Shown here one piece after another: positions 1 to 13,762 of a DNA stretch of 64,000 bases; position 1 is the stretch's first letter; every line of letters starts with the position of its first letter. The notes beneath the pieces were generated by a model, which ran no database searches, was not told the origin of the DNA, and saw only the letters and a program-made list of their open reading frames with translations. The position numbers were made by a program, and so were the translations under genes. This stretch comes from Amia ocellicauda (taxonomy: Eukaryota; Chordata; Actinopteri; Amiiformes; Amiidae): positions 6,026,405 to 6,090,404 of the forward strand of contig NC_089853.1 in assembly GCF_036373705.1 (NCBI RefSeq), read 5' to 3'.

Positions 1-3000
1 AGCCCGGGTTAAATAAGGAACTGCTTGATTGTGCAAATGTGGATTCTAACGGGCGAAACAATGTTTGCTAATGAATGAGTCTCTGAAGCTCGCCTTGCAC
101 CTGCAGAGCATATGGCTTCCCCTCACGTTCAATATCCTCTCAGGGCAAAGGAACAGCTTTCAATTATTAATAGGAGGTGCGTTACCCCAGTGGCGCTCAG
201 CTCGGGATCTCTCTCTGTGGGGTCAGGGCTGCAGATGGGAGGGAGCGGAGAAAGGTCACCACCTCACTGTGTTCAGAGCGAAGGAGAGAGAATACAGATC
301 TCCCAGCATCACCGGCTCAGCTCGTCTCCCTCCCACTGAGGTGAGTAGGAGGGCTTTCTTTGAAAAGGAGAGTGCCCTGGAGCGAGAGGAGGATATCCTG
401 TGTGATGATGCAGACAGGAACGAACAACAGCAGGGTCTATGAGTGAAGTTGTGTACAAACATGCATGTTAGGGCAGAGGAGGTAGTCCTTGTTTTTCCTC
501 TGCCTTTCATTCATCACAAAGTGTGTGTCCGAGCGGAGCAGCAATGTTCCACACAATTTGAGATGAATAATTGCGCCATAAATCAGGCGGCAGATCAGGA
601 CTGCGTTTCCCACCGAGAGATGGAGGACGATAAATGGAGGACAGATTTTATTTTTTGTTTTGTTAAACCGCTGATTACTCCGATCCATTTCTCATGGCAG
701 GCTAAAACCTTGCCGAAGATGGAAGGGGTCTGTCACCATGGGCAGCCTGCGCCGGCTTGCTGTGCGTTCGAGCGGGCAGTGTGTCGGGAACATGCTGCTC
801 GTGTGGTGATGAATACGCAATAGCAATGGAAAAACACTCCCTACTACCTTGACATCGGGTGTACCATGGGGGGATAAAAGAGTCTGTTTAACGTGTAATC
901 TCTGTATTATTCCTCTCAAGATGTGTTGACCCTCCTGATCCTTTCACAGTTACCTGCAACACTGCTTCCAGCATAGCGAAGAAGAGTTCTGCTTTTCATT
1001 CCACACGATCTGCCTTACTTAATTTGCAGCCTTTTAGCCACCGCCTGAAGACTTCCATGGCATGAGACCCCGGGTCAGCCATCACTGCCTCGTACAGTAC
1101 AGACTCGATCGGTTGTTTTTTTCTGTGTGTGATGTTATGGTGGTGGACTGCAGCCGTACGATAACCCCCCACAATCAAACAAACGAACAAAGACACCCCT
1201 ACCTGAAACAACAACCAAAAACACACTTTAAATCACACTCCAACACAATCAAGATTATGTCCCAGCCCTCGACAGGAAACTGCTCCGGCACTGGTCCTCC
1301 CGAGAGTGAGGAAAACCAGAACGCTTCCTTAATGATCAGTGCCTTCGGTTCTCTATTGATCTGATGGCGGAGCTCCTGCCCTCACAGACCGCACACTCTC
1401 CTGAAGGGACCCGGTTCACTCCGGTCAGGTGATCAACACGTGACACCGGCACAGCGCACCTCCACGCTGAAGGGTTCTGTATCAGGCGGTTTGCGTTACT
1501 GAGGTCTCTGGAGCATTCAAGCATCTCCTTGTGCTGTGGTCGGCGGCAGGACGCCACTGTGCAGTTTGAAACTCTGATTTCTATTTAACCTGCAACCCTT
1601 GGGCTGTGGCTCTACTGTGTCCTATAGGGAAGTGATGCCTCTCCCAGCTGATGGTCAGAGGGAGCTCATTGAAGGGGGAGGGTCTTGTTTCTGCCTTATG
1701 CACCAGTGGGTGTGGAGAGGATTAATGATCTATATTGCAAGAGCAGCTCGGTGGACTGATTTACTGTGTAGCACCTTTGGGTTTATTTACATCAGAGTGT
1801 TATATGTTTATAAGAATTGTATTCCAGGCAGAGTGGATATATATAGGGAGAGAGGAGAGTAACAGGTCACAGCTTATCAGTTCAGAGGTTCGCTCAACAT
1901 CTTATGCTCCACAGCAACACAATACCTTACCATGGTAACCAGTAGTCCAATGCTTAAAGGTGAAGGTCGGGCTGAGGGAATGGAACAAAAAGAGACGCCA
2001 CGAGCTTCTGTTATTGCTGTTACCTGGGGTATTTGTATTAAGACGTGATGTCCTAATTGTGTTTTCACATGCCTGCGAGTGCCTGTGTGCTCATGAATCA
2101 CATCCTCATTTCACTGTGCCTCGCTCTGACAGCAGCTCCAGCTTTGATGCCGGTGAGCTGGTCATATTAAGATGGCAAACTGGGCTGCCTTTTGCTCTTT
2201 ATTTGCGGAGGTTTGTCTGTCTGTCGTCAGTGACAACCGGTTGATCGCCGAGGAGGTCGGCTTTAATTAGTCCCTGATAACGTGAAGACCGCGACGCAGC
2301 CCAGAGAGAAGAGCTGTCACAAACCCATTGATGTTATTCACACATCATAAAAAGCCTATTGAAACACAGGTAGCTACATGGGAAAGCAGGGAAATAGTGC
2401 TGAAAAGTGATTAGAACATTGCAGAGGACATCTTTGGTTTTGTAAAACCTGACAAATACTAGTATGAGTAAAGAGTGTGGTAAAAAAAATGAAAAATGTG
2501 AGAGAAGCAAAAAAACTAATTGACATTTCACCACCTTGTGTCTTGTGCTCGCTCGGTGCAGGTCTGTTTTGTTAACACTCACAGGATGGGAATCCCCCCA
2601 GAGAGATCTTTCAAGAGCACCCTCTGACACCTTCAAGACAGTAATTGGTCCCTATGTTCAACGCTGAAGAGAGAAAGCACTGGGAACATCTCGTTGGGTC
2701 TGCAGGATGCGTGGCAGAGCAGTGAACCCCACACCTCTCGCTGCGCTGCCCTGTGTTTCTGTTCTCCACAGAGAGTGCCCTCGGGCCCAGTTCAGACCGA
2801 AGTCAGCTGCATGTGAAGTGTGCAGTTCTGCCTCAAGGCCAAATATGAGGTGGGCTATATGGCTGCAACACCACGAAACCAATTTCTAAACACTCCCACG
2901 TACAGTGATGGGAATTGTGGAACTGCCATTATAGCTTGTGCTTTGATGTCTGTTCTATGATAGTTTGAGAAGAGGCATCTTTTATCATTAAGGACCTACA

Positions 3001-3489
3001 TCCCATGAGTTCGGCCATTGCAGTGCGTGTGCTGTAGACATGCCCAGGTTGCACTTTGATGTGATAAATAAGGGATTATAAATAGATTGTTTTTGTGCTT
3101 TGCTAAATTATCTTTTCCCGAAGTGCAGCAGAAACCGTTATTATGATTTGTGTATTTTTCTAAACTTACAATGAGACATCTGGGCCAAATGTAGCTCAGA
3201 GTCCTCCAGGAAGACAATAGCTGCTCCCGTCTGTGGTTTCTGTCGCCTCACTAATATCAGAGCACTTTCTATTGATTCGTTATGTTTGGAAAATGTGGCT
3301 TTTCTCGTTATCTGGCAGCGAGACTGTACTAAGTCAGCATTATTTGTAAATACTAATGAAACGAGTAGGCAGTGCCTGTGGTGGAATAATTTGCTCTCCC
3401 CAGCATTGCACTATATGCAGCAGACCACAAAAACAACCACAACATTGAACCAATAGTGGTCTGAATAAAGATAACCTGGAGAGAAGCAA
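1..3489. other. No recognisable gene
   Basis: No open frame here is longer than about 130 codons, and none shows a recognisable domain, codon bias or splice-flanked exon. There is no clear repeat family either. A distant untranslated exon or an enhancer could be hidden here, but nothing in the sequence supports one. Confidence 0.5.
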
Positions 3490-4345
3490 TTTCGAGGTGA
3501 GTGCAGATACAGTCTCGGCAGCACAGGTTATTCAAAGGGACTTAAATAATATTCAGTTGTGGGCCGACACCTGGCAGGTGAAATTCAATGTGGACAAGTG
3601 CAAGGTATTACATGCAGGTAACAACAATGTCCACTATAATTGCACTATGGGAGGAATAGAACTAGATGAAGTAACGCATGAGAAAGACCTAGGAGTCTAC
3701 GTGGACTCCTCACTTTCTCCATCCAAACAATGTGGGCAAGCAATTAAAAAGGAAAACACAATGCCAGGGTATATTGTAGTGTAGTGTAGTGTAGTGTAGA
3801 ATTGAGAACAAGGGCAGTGATGTTCAGACTGTACAATGCACTAGTTAGAGCTCATCTGGATACTGTGGACAGTTCTGGGCTCCACACTTCAAGAAAGATA
3901 TCGCTGCTCTAGAGGCAGTTCAGAGGAGAGCAACCAGACTTATTCCAGGTCTGAAGGGAAAGTCCTACTGAGAGACTGAGGAACTGAACCTTTTCACCCT
4001 GGAACAGAGGAGACTACGTGGGGACTTGATCCAAGTCTTCAAAATCATGAAAGGCATCGACCACATCAAACCAGAGTAGCTTTTCCAGATCAGCAGGGAC
4101 ACACGCACCCGGGGACACAAATGGAAATTGGGCTTCAAGGCATTCAAGACAGAAAACAGGAGACACTTCTTCACACAGAGAGGCGTCACAATCTGAACAA
4201 ACTCCCCAGCGATGTGGCTGAAGAGACAATTTGGGAACATTCAAAAACAGACTGGATAGGATCCTCGATCACTTAGTTATTAATGGACAGCAAACGAGCA
4301 CGATGGGGCGAATGGCCTGCTCTCAATCGTACACTTTATGTTCTT
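3490..4345 (+). mobile_element. CR1-like LINE, degenerate 3' end of ORF2
   Basis: The translation at 3497-3770 matches the late reverse-transcriptase region of CR1-type LINEs, with the typical LQLWADTWQ-like, NVDKCKVLH and KDLGVYVD segments. After about 3785 the same coding line continues in broken frames ([11 protein letters not shown]-like and GDTNGNW-like blocks) and ends in TTATGTTCTTAAG. A short GTAGT tandem run at 3776-3798 interrupts the frame. Stops and frameshifts mean it is dead. The same family lies at 38425-39020 and 18244-19105 in the opposite orientation. I assign CR1 from remembered family features; L2-like would be the alternative. Confidence 0.75.
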
Positions 4346-6026
4346 AAGAGTGCAAATAATAACTAACCAATTTATCCACCTCTGCAAGCTGTGGTGTTAG
4401 ATTTTATAAATACATCACAGCTGGCAACCCAGGACTGTTTAAGAATATAGAAGAAAAAACAACAATACTATAAACAGAATTACTGAGATGGACGTTGAAG
4501 ACCAGCCTCTCTGCTGTCCACTGTTCAGTTCAGTTAAACACAAGTGGCACCAAAAGTGAGGGACTTGGACTCTGAGCTGTAGCCATTGGATGCTATTTCT
4601 AGCGCCGCACCTCCGTCGCTGTGTTTCAGTTCCACACAGAGACTCACGCTGGCGGAGGGAAGAACGCCCCTGCGAGGGCAGTAACAATGCAGGACCTTGT
4701 CAAAACCCAACGCGTCTCATCAGAGTGTCTCTCATCCACAAGGCCACCTTGTGTTTTCACTGTCTTTTGCTGTGATGTGTCTTCAGAAACAATCCAATCA
4801 AATATAACGTTATCTGCGTCTGCTTCTAAATCTAAATATAGGCAAACATCTGGACTTTTTATTTTAAGAAAAGAGGTGTGATTGTAAGAAGAGTGGAAAT
4901 GTCTTTATTAGAGCTGCAAGCATTTGGATTCCTAGAAATAATCTTCAAATATGTAAACCCTGGACACTGGAATGTTTTCCACCTCATTGTGGATTTGAGT
5001 ACATACTACGCCTAATTTAAACACTACTACTACTTCCACTAACCTACAAACTACCACTGATACTAACCTGCATGGTACCACACAAACAATGCATATTCTA
5101 TTGTTTATTAAAGTACAGTCATGTACAGTCAAAGCATCCTTGGATACTTTAAATGCTAGTTGTTATTTTAACTTCTTTAACATATCCTAACCAGTAATGT
5201 AACTGATTTGTGGACAGACAGAGAGAGAGAGAAATTATTCTTTTGACTCGAGGAAAATAAAAAAAGTAAATAAACAGTGACAGTGCAGACGCAATTATGA
5301 GCTCATAGGACAGAAAAGAGGGGAGCTATCAGGCAATCAGCACTTCTCAGCTGGCAGGAAGGCAGAAAACTGGAAAACGGCTTGAGACATTCCCTGTCTA
5401 AAACCTTTTCAAGTGACTGCTTTTGACAAACCAATTACCAGCGCTGTCAGGACCGCGGTGACTCCCTGAGTAATTTGCAGATGCTATGTTCACCTTATCT
5501 ATAGAGAAGGTCTTTTTAGGAGCACTTTTCCGCTGTGTACGTCAGACTAATCCCAGCCATCATCTCTTGGGCAATAGGCTGCACAAAGCGCGATAGACTA
5601 GTGGAAAGTGAAATTTCGTATTGCGGGAGTCAGTGCTCATATGAAGTATGTGACGGGGTTATATATATATATCGCCCCTTGTTGTGCATATTTAACATTT
5701 TACTAAATAAACTCTGTGTTTATTCACCACATTTAAATGTTTAATACCATTGGTTTTGATTTATTTTATTACACTTATTGTTTTCTCAAATAACTGGTTT
5801 AGACTCTCACCAATTCCCTGTGATGGATTTTTTCTCCCCTTTAAGCCTTATAAAAGGAAAGGTAGTGGATTTAATCTGAGATAAATCAACTACATATACA
5901 ATATTTAATTATACATATAAAACTACCTTGCTTCTTAATAATTTCCATGTAGTTGAAATGTAGCCTGTACACTTCAAACGACAGCAAAATCATGCAGAAG
6001 TCCTTGTACTCCATGTATCTCACACA

Positions 6027-6062
<36 letters not shown>

Positions 6063-6866
6063 TTTGTCACATTGTACTTTCAGAGTCTCTCCCTCACCTC
6101 CAACAATCCTATTTCTGTACCTGTCTGTGCACATGCCACACAGACGTATCTTTGAGTGAACGCTAGTGAAGGAATTTCATTTTCTTAAAATATCCCACAT
6201 GACCTTCACAGCAGAAGAAAATCAAAAGATAATAAAAAAACACAGACAACTCTTGCCTTTTGTTTTTTTAAGTAGAAGCATTTTTATTGCGGAGACGAGC
6301 TTAAAGCCTGAAGCCTAAAAACATAGAGCTTTACAATGTATTCAACTGCACTGGGCCAATCAGTTAAAGAGACGGACATGTATTTATTATATAATGTGGG
6401 CAACTGTCTATGCATGACCTTGAATTGGTGAAACTATCCTACTGTACTTCTACACGTGATCTTGAAAACACATATTTAACCCTCCACAGAATCTGAGGTG
6501 TCGTATCCTGATCTCTGTTCTCTTATGGCTCATTCCAAGCTGTTTAAGCAAGCATGTCGCTGGGTATTTTGCAGCAGCACAAGAAATCTGTATTTTTCGT
6601 CCGTGAATGTCCCGATTCCAATGGTGCTCCAAACCCCGGCTCTTCGATCACAGGAATCAACCTAATTGAATTGGAGAAAGGTTTGTTGTACAATGATCAG
6701 TTACGGTTCAGGTTTCTCTTCAGTCAGAGATGCTCATACAGATGTCTGGCCTAATAGACTGCAGGGGGAGCTAAAGCTGAGGGTTCAGGGTGGGCCAGTT
6801 TCAGTGTTGACCTCTGAATGTTCCCACTGGTCTTTACATGTGTGTCACAATCTGATTTTATTAGAT
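4346..6866. other. Non-coding flank, no gene seen
   Basis: AT-rich sequence with no exon or known repeat that I can support, apart from the CA run at 6028-6059 and short A and T runs. It lies downstream of the minus-strand astacin gene. Confidence 0.5.
6028..6059. repeat. (CA)n microsatellite
   Basis: An almost pure CA dinucleotide run of about 30 bp in intergenic DNA. Confidence 0.95.
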
Positions 6867-6872
6867 TTATTT
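6867..6872 (-). terminator. Candidate poly(A) signal of the astacin gene
   Basis: On the minus strand this reads AATAAA, about 130 bp beyond the astacin stop codon at 7000-7002. A second overlapping AATAAA-like hexamer lies close by. Position is the only support. Confidence 0.45.
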
Positions 6873-6999
6873 CTAATCGAAATACACTAAACAACCTCTC
6901 AGTCTGTCCCAGAATTGTCGCCACCTGACCTGACACGGGCGTTTCATTTTGTTTGACAGTACACTGGCTACGTTCATTAAGACAACACTTTTACAATTA

Positions 7000-9900
7000 T
7001 TATTTAGAATTAGTATTACTATTGCTGTTTAAAATGAGACCCTTACTGCATTCATAGAGCCGATTGATCCTCGCAATGTCGATCGGGCTCATTTCCCGGG
7101 CTCTTCCAATTGACACGTTGGGGTCTGGGATCGGCTCGATTGTTGGCCGTCCATTGCCGGAGAAGGCAAACCTACCAGAAATAATCACACACACTTCATT
7201 CGTTTTCATCCTAAAAACCTACACAAGATGGCGGGGGGACATTTTATATTTGTTGTTGTATTTATTTCGTTAGTTATGTCGCCATTATCTATAACCAAAC
7301 TCCCTTATTCTTATTAAATGGTAATCTAACAAACCCCAACAGATACGGACAGATAACCAGGCAATAGACTACCAGCTGTCCCCCTTGTGCCCAACCCAGA
7401 TGCATTCCTACTTTTCTGGGGAGCACGAGGGTTGTATCATTTTTGGAACAGTTTTTTAGCACTCCCAGAAATGCAAAGCTTACTAACCTCGAATAGTGCA
7501 TTACAGAGCCGTAGTCATACGGAGTCCCAAGGTTGTTGGTATTAATCTTGTTAAAATTGTGTTCCTGGCCTGGAAGCAAACAAAACACAGAATTAATGAC
7601 TGGACTGCACTTGCGGTACACACAATGCTTAAGGCTGTCATACCAGTGTGCTGTTTAAAAGCTGCAGTGTTGTCTTACATTCGAAACAAACCTATAGAAA
7701 TGTGTGTGTGTGTGAGAGTTTATTGCTTTGCTTCTATGGAGAGCCACACGTGGATATCTGCAGCGAGTTTTCTCCACAGAGGGCTCTTCAATACATACTA
7801 CAGCAAAGTGAATGCAGCTGTTATCTCCCAACGGAAGCTATGTCAATTAAGTGTGGATTTTGGGAAATCTCATGATTTGAATGAGTCTCTATCGGTGTAA
7901 ATGTGTGTGTCTGTTTGTTTGGTTGATCAGTTGTTAGCCAGTTATCAAGCCTCCCGGTCCGTCCCAACGCAGGTCTATGGCACTGCCAGCTCCCTGCCTG
8001 TCGACTCAAATGAATGAGATGATTAACACTCCTCTGGAGCAGACGGTTGTGCAGCAATCCTGGCGTGCAGTGGAATGGGGTTGGAAACTTTGTGGGGGGA
8101 GGGGTTCAGGAGCATTTCAGGCTGTGTTGGGACAAGAAAGGGGCCGGCGATTTGCCCTTACCGCGGATGATGTTCTCGTATAAGATTCGGACGTGTTGGT
8201 CGCGGTCGCTGCGCGTCTGCTCGTGGTTGAAACCCAATGCATGGATCACCTCGTGCTGCACCACCTGGAGATACAGTTGTCATTAGCATTAGTATTATTA
8301 TTAGTAGTAGTAGCATTTGTAGTAGTAGTAGTAGTTAATTAATTTGGCAGAACCTGTGTTTAAGGTGACTTAGGGCTGGAACAAATCAAAACTTTGATCA
8401 ACACCCAAATCGTGAAGCACAGACCTGTACCCTAATGTGGTTAATTTCTCACCAGAATCAATGTAAATACTCATATTGATCAATATACAATGCTCGTTAT
8501 GAATACAGGCCCAGTGGTCCTGGACAGATGTGTATCCTTTTCAGTCGGAGAAAGTCTAATCAATGCACAGGGTCTCCACAGACAGGTTTCACAAGGTTAG
8601 ACTTTAAGAGGTCGCGTAGGTTGTCTGTTGTCATGATCACACATCACTAATTCACCTTTTTTATCACAGATTAGGCAAACCCTGCTCCCCCCGATGAATC
8701 TACACATTCTCCTTACATGATGAAAAACGCATCCGCCTCGCTGTAGGGACACAACCTGTCGCCCCCCCCGCCGGCCTACGAAGGAATAGCACCTGAAACA
8801 GGAGGACAGGGAGGTCAGCACACCGCGGACCCTGCTGGACTCCCCCGAAGGGAGATCACCACAGTGGGAGGAACCAAATCTACATTTAAGAAATACCTTT
8901 CACAGGTAAGATTAACACAGAACAATATGATGTTGTGGCAACACCCAGTAACACAGCCAGTGTGTCAGCTGGGTCCTTGCACAAAGAAGACTAAGACATG
9001 CAGATGCCAGGGCCAAGGGTAGCCGAAGGTTTTGAAGGACGGGCACAGAGAGTGAAATACCCGGAGCGGGATTCGATGGATAGGTAGTCCTCGTGCTGAT
9101 TGCGCCTCTCGAACTGGATGCAGGTGGAGTAAAAGAATGATTGCAGGGCCGACTCGATGATACTGTGCTCTCTCGCAGCTGAGGAGAGAAGAAGAAGATT
9201 GTTTTTTAAAGGAAATTGGGGGTCAGGTGGGTTACTGTAATGGCCTGGAATCCACAAATAAGACCCTAGGAAAGTCTGCTAACCGAAGAAGGCCGTTGGA
9301 GAGTTACACTGATGCTGCTCGAGTCCGTGTTTGGTCAGGCCTGACATGTGGTTTGATTGTCCGGTGCACAATAACCCTGTGACTATTTATCCGAGAAGCA
9401 CTCGAGATCCCAGCACATTGTGTATTGGTTGTTGTGTTTGGGTTAAAACGCACACACACACAAACTGGCATGATGTGGAACATGTTTCTAACTGTGGAAG
9501 GGCACCTAACATCTGCCATCTCGGTGAAGACTTACAGTATGCCGAGGAGATGACATAGGGGACATGTACTCTCCCATCTGAACCCTTCTTCCATTTGCAA
9601 TTCCGAGAGGTACAGGGGTCGGCGTTGCCGAAGCCCAGATCCATGGCAATGTCCCCGAACAGAACGAGTGGACCATCGGGGTCTTGTGCTGGAAAACAAT
9701 AAGAGACGGGGAGACAGGGAAGACAGATCAGAATACAGACACCTAGAGAAACGGGTCAGACACCAAAGCACGAGCTGTCAGACCTTTGATCTTGTGAGGA
9801 AAATATGCACCTGCTGGACACCTGTCAACAGCAAGTGTGCTACAAATTCCAGGTTGCTTCTTTATTTTCTAATGCTGGTCTCTCGAATTATTCCAATAAA

Positions 9901-10802
9901 CAGGGCTGTGAAGAGTTTCCTCAACATTAGGCCAGAAGAAGAAGAATTAGTTATCTAGATAGATTTCAAAGGTGTTTTGTTCGCTCTTACCCAGGTTCTC
10001 ATTGGCTTTCTCAATCAACGTCGAGACATCAAAAGCTTCATCATCTGTACTGTTGCCTGTGTGACGTGAAGCTGAACACAAGGACACAATCTGTCATTGA
10101 TTTGTCTATTTATTTTCCAATTGCATGCATCGCAATGGGTGAACGTGTGAAGCTGATGTTGTGCAATCACAAATTATAACGGCTTACCCTCACGGAGTTC
10201 ATGCTGCACCTCTGACAATGCATCTGCCACAGGTGGGAAATGTACAATATATTAATTAGTAATAGTAACTACATCTCATTTGCATTTATGTATGTATGTA
10301 TGTGAATATTACCAACACCAATGGATTACACTGACCAACAAAACTGTTAGCACAGATGCAAACTTCATCTTTAGTCTGAAAACATAAGATACTCACTGCC
10401 ACCTGGTGACCAATTGAGGTACTGATACATCGTTTTCAAAATGTTTAATTGGGCCAAATTAATTAATTGGCAAAGTAATTATAATTAACTTCACAACACA
10501 GTATTTCCTTGACGAGTTTGATATCTTGCCAATGATGCAAAAAATGATGGAGAGTCACGTTTGTTTATAAATGAAGGCAAGTTCATGCTAGTAAAGCTAT
10601 GGGTTATTAACCACAAATCCACCAAATTAAATAGTTTTATGTTGTTTTTATGTGTATCTTGGTCTAGCAAAAACTGTATGTAAAAGTCCAATGCTTACAT
10701 CGATCTTGGCGGTCATCATTGTCTATCTTCAGATTCAAGGAAAACTGCAGAAGATAGAGATGAAGAGAGTAAGAACAGGTTTAAAGTAAGGAGAAGAAGA
10801 CA

Positions 10803-10859
<57 letters not shown>

Positions 10860-11172
10860 TAGAATTCTTCTCATAAATATCTTAACCTTTATAATATTAT
10901 AGTGCCCAGAACACGATCTCTGAATATACTATTACATTATCTATATATTATATTATTATATATTATATTATTACTATTTATAATGCATATTTTTACACAA
11001 CATTAAAAAGGTTAGAGTCTGAAAACTGAGTAGCAGCAATGCATTTTAAATCACAACAATAATATAGAAATGAAGACTAATATAAACATGTATAACTCGT
11101 TACCTTGACAGGGTGGCAGTGCACAAGAGTGAGCAGTGCATAGGCAAAGGAGACGACAATCGCAGACCTCAT
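7000..11172 (-). CDS. Six-cysteine astacin metalloprotease (hatching-enzyme group)
   Basis: Ten coding exons by hand splicing: 11172-11104, 10744-10699, 10223-10188, 10071-9991, 9688-9536, 9178-9061, 8792-8717, 8264-8162, 7569-7488 and 7171-7000. They join in frame to 311 residues. Residues 1-19 or so form a signal peptide, followed by a propeptide with an FGD motif. The mature enzyme probably starts near Asn99 ([12 protein letters not shown]), the pattern of fish hatching enzymes and nephrosin. The zinc site [15 protein letters not shown] has His197, Glu198, His201 and His207, and the Met-turn is SVMHY (Met251, Tyr253). The mature part has six cysteines. There is no CUB, EGF or MAM domain, so it is not BMP1 or meprin. 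It should be secreted and cleave egg-envelope or other extracellular protein; which of these is inference. All key residues are present, so it looks functional. Confidence 0.9.
10804..10859. repeat. (TTA)n microsatellite
   Basis: About 56 bp of pure TTA/ATT repeat in intron 1 of the astacin gene. Confidence 0.95.
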
Positions 11173-11210
11173 GGCTCCGGGTTCCTGGGCTTGACTCCTG
11201 CCTCTGTCTG

Positions 11211-11220
11211 ACTTTTATAG
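11211..11220 (-). promoter_or_regulatory. TATA box of the astacin gene
   Basis: The minus strand reads CTATAAAAGT, some 40 bp upstream of the start codon at 11172. This spacing allows a very short 5' UTR and fits a tissue-specific, TATA-driven gene such as a hatching enzyme. Confidence 0.7.
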
Positions 11221-12490
11221 ACACACAGACAGAACCCATTCCTCAGGTTTGTGCAAAAGGAGAAGTATCCAGAGTTGCATACATCTGTGTTGAAACCTTT
11301 AACGGTCTTAACAGATTTTCTAAGATTTGTTTTTGTCCCATTGTTATTATTATTATTATTATGAAATAATAACACACTACAGGACATTACACTGCAATAT
11401 ATAACACTACAGTGCTGCACTACGTTACAATAGAGTATATTGCACTAAAATGTATAATTTAGCACTATAGTACTACAAAACTAAACTGATTCTTTCTACA
11501 GCGGAACAGATTAACAGGTGAAATAGACCCCAATTATAATTAAGTTACATTATAACCCTTTTAATGTGCAGTTAACAGCCCAGTAAGGAAGAGAGTGGCA
11601 CAGTACAGAATAAAAGTGCCATACCAGACCAACAACGGCACATGTGACGCACAGATTCCATACAGAAGCAAAAAAGCCGTGCCAGACTAAATCGTGCCAG
11701 AGTTTTACACAGCTGCAAAAAGTTCTATACTAAATTGTTGTAGGGGACAAAAAGGATGCTGTAGGGGACACCAAAATGTGGAAAAGTCTCTGTGGGCAGA
11801 CACAATCATCCATATTACTGCATAGTTATTGTTGCATATAAAATCCATATTATAGACCATGATACACACTTTAAAACATTGTACTCTACTGTAACACTGT
11901 ATTTTACTATAATATGCTGTACTATTAAACACTACATTACACTCCACTATTATTATAATGAACACATTTTCAAGGAATATGCATGCATTTATATTTAAGT
12001 GTCTTTGTGCGTGTGTGTGTGTCTCTTCAGTGTCTCTGTTTGTAAAGTCACTGTGTGGATGTGCCGGTTGTTTCTCTGCAAATGGCATTATTTTTAAATG
12101 TATGTGATTATAAATCGATTTTGGATGACTTCAGGTGAAAAAAAAAGAAACAACCTATTGTGCATGAGGTAGAACCACTATGTGTAGTTTCAGGTATGTC
12201 TTCTAAAACAATAGTGACTTGGAGACGTATGTGGTTTGACTTAAATCATGTTAACAATTGCCGATCAAACTGGTTAACACTTAACACTACGATTCAACAA
12301 CACTGTCAGCCAGAGCACACGGTCATTGTGTAGGTATAATCCTGCTATACTTGTAAGGAATGTAATCTGGAGGAGGTGTCATTTAATATTATGGTGTCAT
12401 TAATAAATTACTGGTAAATAAATTATAAAACAGGAACCATTAATTATTCAATTTAAACACGATGAATAAACCTTTTTAATCCATCATTTG
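11221..12490. other. AT-rich intergenic DNA, no gene seen
   Basis: Upstream flank of the astacin gene. It holds an ATT run near 11342 and many TACACT/TACTAT-rich low-complexity stretches around 11380-11960, but no exon-like frame. Confidence 0.5.
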
Positions 12491-12494
12491 TCAT

Positions 12495-13762
12495 TTATCA
12501 AGATTTGTCCCTACCACCAACATTGCATCAAGCCTCTATATCACTACTGTTGAAACCGAACAAAGACCCTCTCGAGTATATGTTCTTTCTCCCCCATGCA
12601 TTGGCTACATTGGAGAGATTCAGTAGGTTTTCTGGTTATAAATTGAATCTGCACAAAAGTGAAATGTTCCGTATCAATACAGCTGCCCACCATTGCCCTC
12701 TCGATAACTTCCCCCTTAAAGCTGCACTCACTAGCTTCGCCTTCCAGTATTTATGTCACCCACTCATACAGTAAGCTTATTCATTCTAACTTTATTCCCA
12801 TATTACAGCGCATTAGACATTTCTTTGCTGGTCTTCTCTACCTTTGGCACTTGCTGGACACATTAATGCTGTTAAAATGAATACACTTCCTAAATTGCTT
12901 TACCCTCTTTTGGTGAATCCAAACCAAACCTTCAAGGGTATGGCCTTTCCTAATTTTCAGGTTTATTTTAGATCAGCTAACATTCAGAATGTATTGCATT
13001 GGTTAGAGTCTCACTCCCAACTAGACAGGGCTGCATGGCTGGTGATGCTTCTTGTAAAGGTACATCTTCCCTCACCTTGTTTGCTTCTCAGTTCAGTCCA
13101 AATCCACTTGTGTGCCAATTCCTTCATATTTGGGCTCAGATTGAGCATTTGGTGCTCATTCCATCTCTGCTGTTAGTGTATGTTTCAGAAATGGCATAAA
13201 GACAGTAAAGGATTTATAAATTGACAAGTTTTGCATCAACTCTCCAATAAATGTAATTTACCACAAACACACATTTTCTGTTAATTGCCAATTCAGAACT
13301 TTGTGTAACAATATTTTCCCCTGCGTCCTTCCAACTTGTGTATCGACTTGCCTTGTGGGAACAGGATTTAGTGGACAATCTCACAGAGAAGAGCTGAAAC
13401 TCTATTGTGGCTCATGTGCATTCCTCCTCAATCTGCTCTTGCCAAGGGCTGATTCAGTTCAATATTTTACACCATCTCCACTTGTCAAAAGTCAAGTTAG
13501 TCAGAATCGGGACCCAACCTGTGACAGGTGCAGTCTTGCTCCTGCCTCTCGTTTTCATCTGTTTTGGTCAGGTTCCAGGGTCCCTTTCTGGACATCGGTG
13601 TTTGACACCCTTTCTCAAACCTTGCAGGTAATGACTGCTCCCACCCCACTAATTGCACTTTTGGAGTGCTGGGCTGTTTTCTGGGCAGCAGCCCAACACT
13701 GTGTCCTTTGTGACTCTTTTGGCTCTGCGCCTCGTTTTATTTTGTTGGAAGCACTGGATTAG
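12495..13762 (+). mobile_element. L1-like LINE, decayed ORF2 fragment
   Basis: Frames at 12505-12774, 12844-13176 and 13301-13762 give pieces typical of fish L1-type ORF2: a LLLKPNKDPLE block, then FSGYKLNLHKSE, then LAGHINAVKMNTLPKLLYPL, and finally a C-terminal CDRCSLAPASRFHLFW zinc-knuckle-like block. Several parts of the protein are missing between them (for example, the sequence jumps from the early RT motif directly to the late RT region), and frames shift repeatedly. It is an old pseudogene with internal deletions. Confidence 0.75.

Noticed and set aside
4621-4881. Plus-strand frame of 86 codons
   Set aside because: No similarity, no splice-flanked neighbours and no codon bias. Length is within chance for this window.
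7000-11172. Meprin, BMP1/tolloid or ovastacin-like identity for the astacin gene
   Set aside because: No MAM, CUB or EGF domain follows the protease, and the [12 protein letters not shown] mature start with six cysteines fits the hatching-enzyme group.
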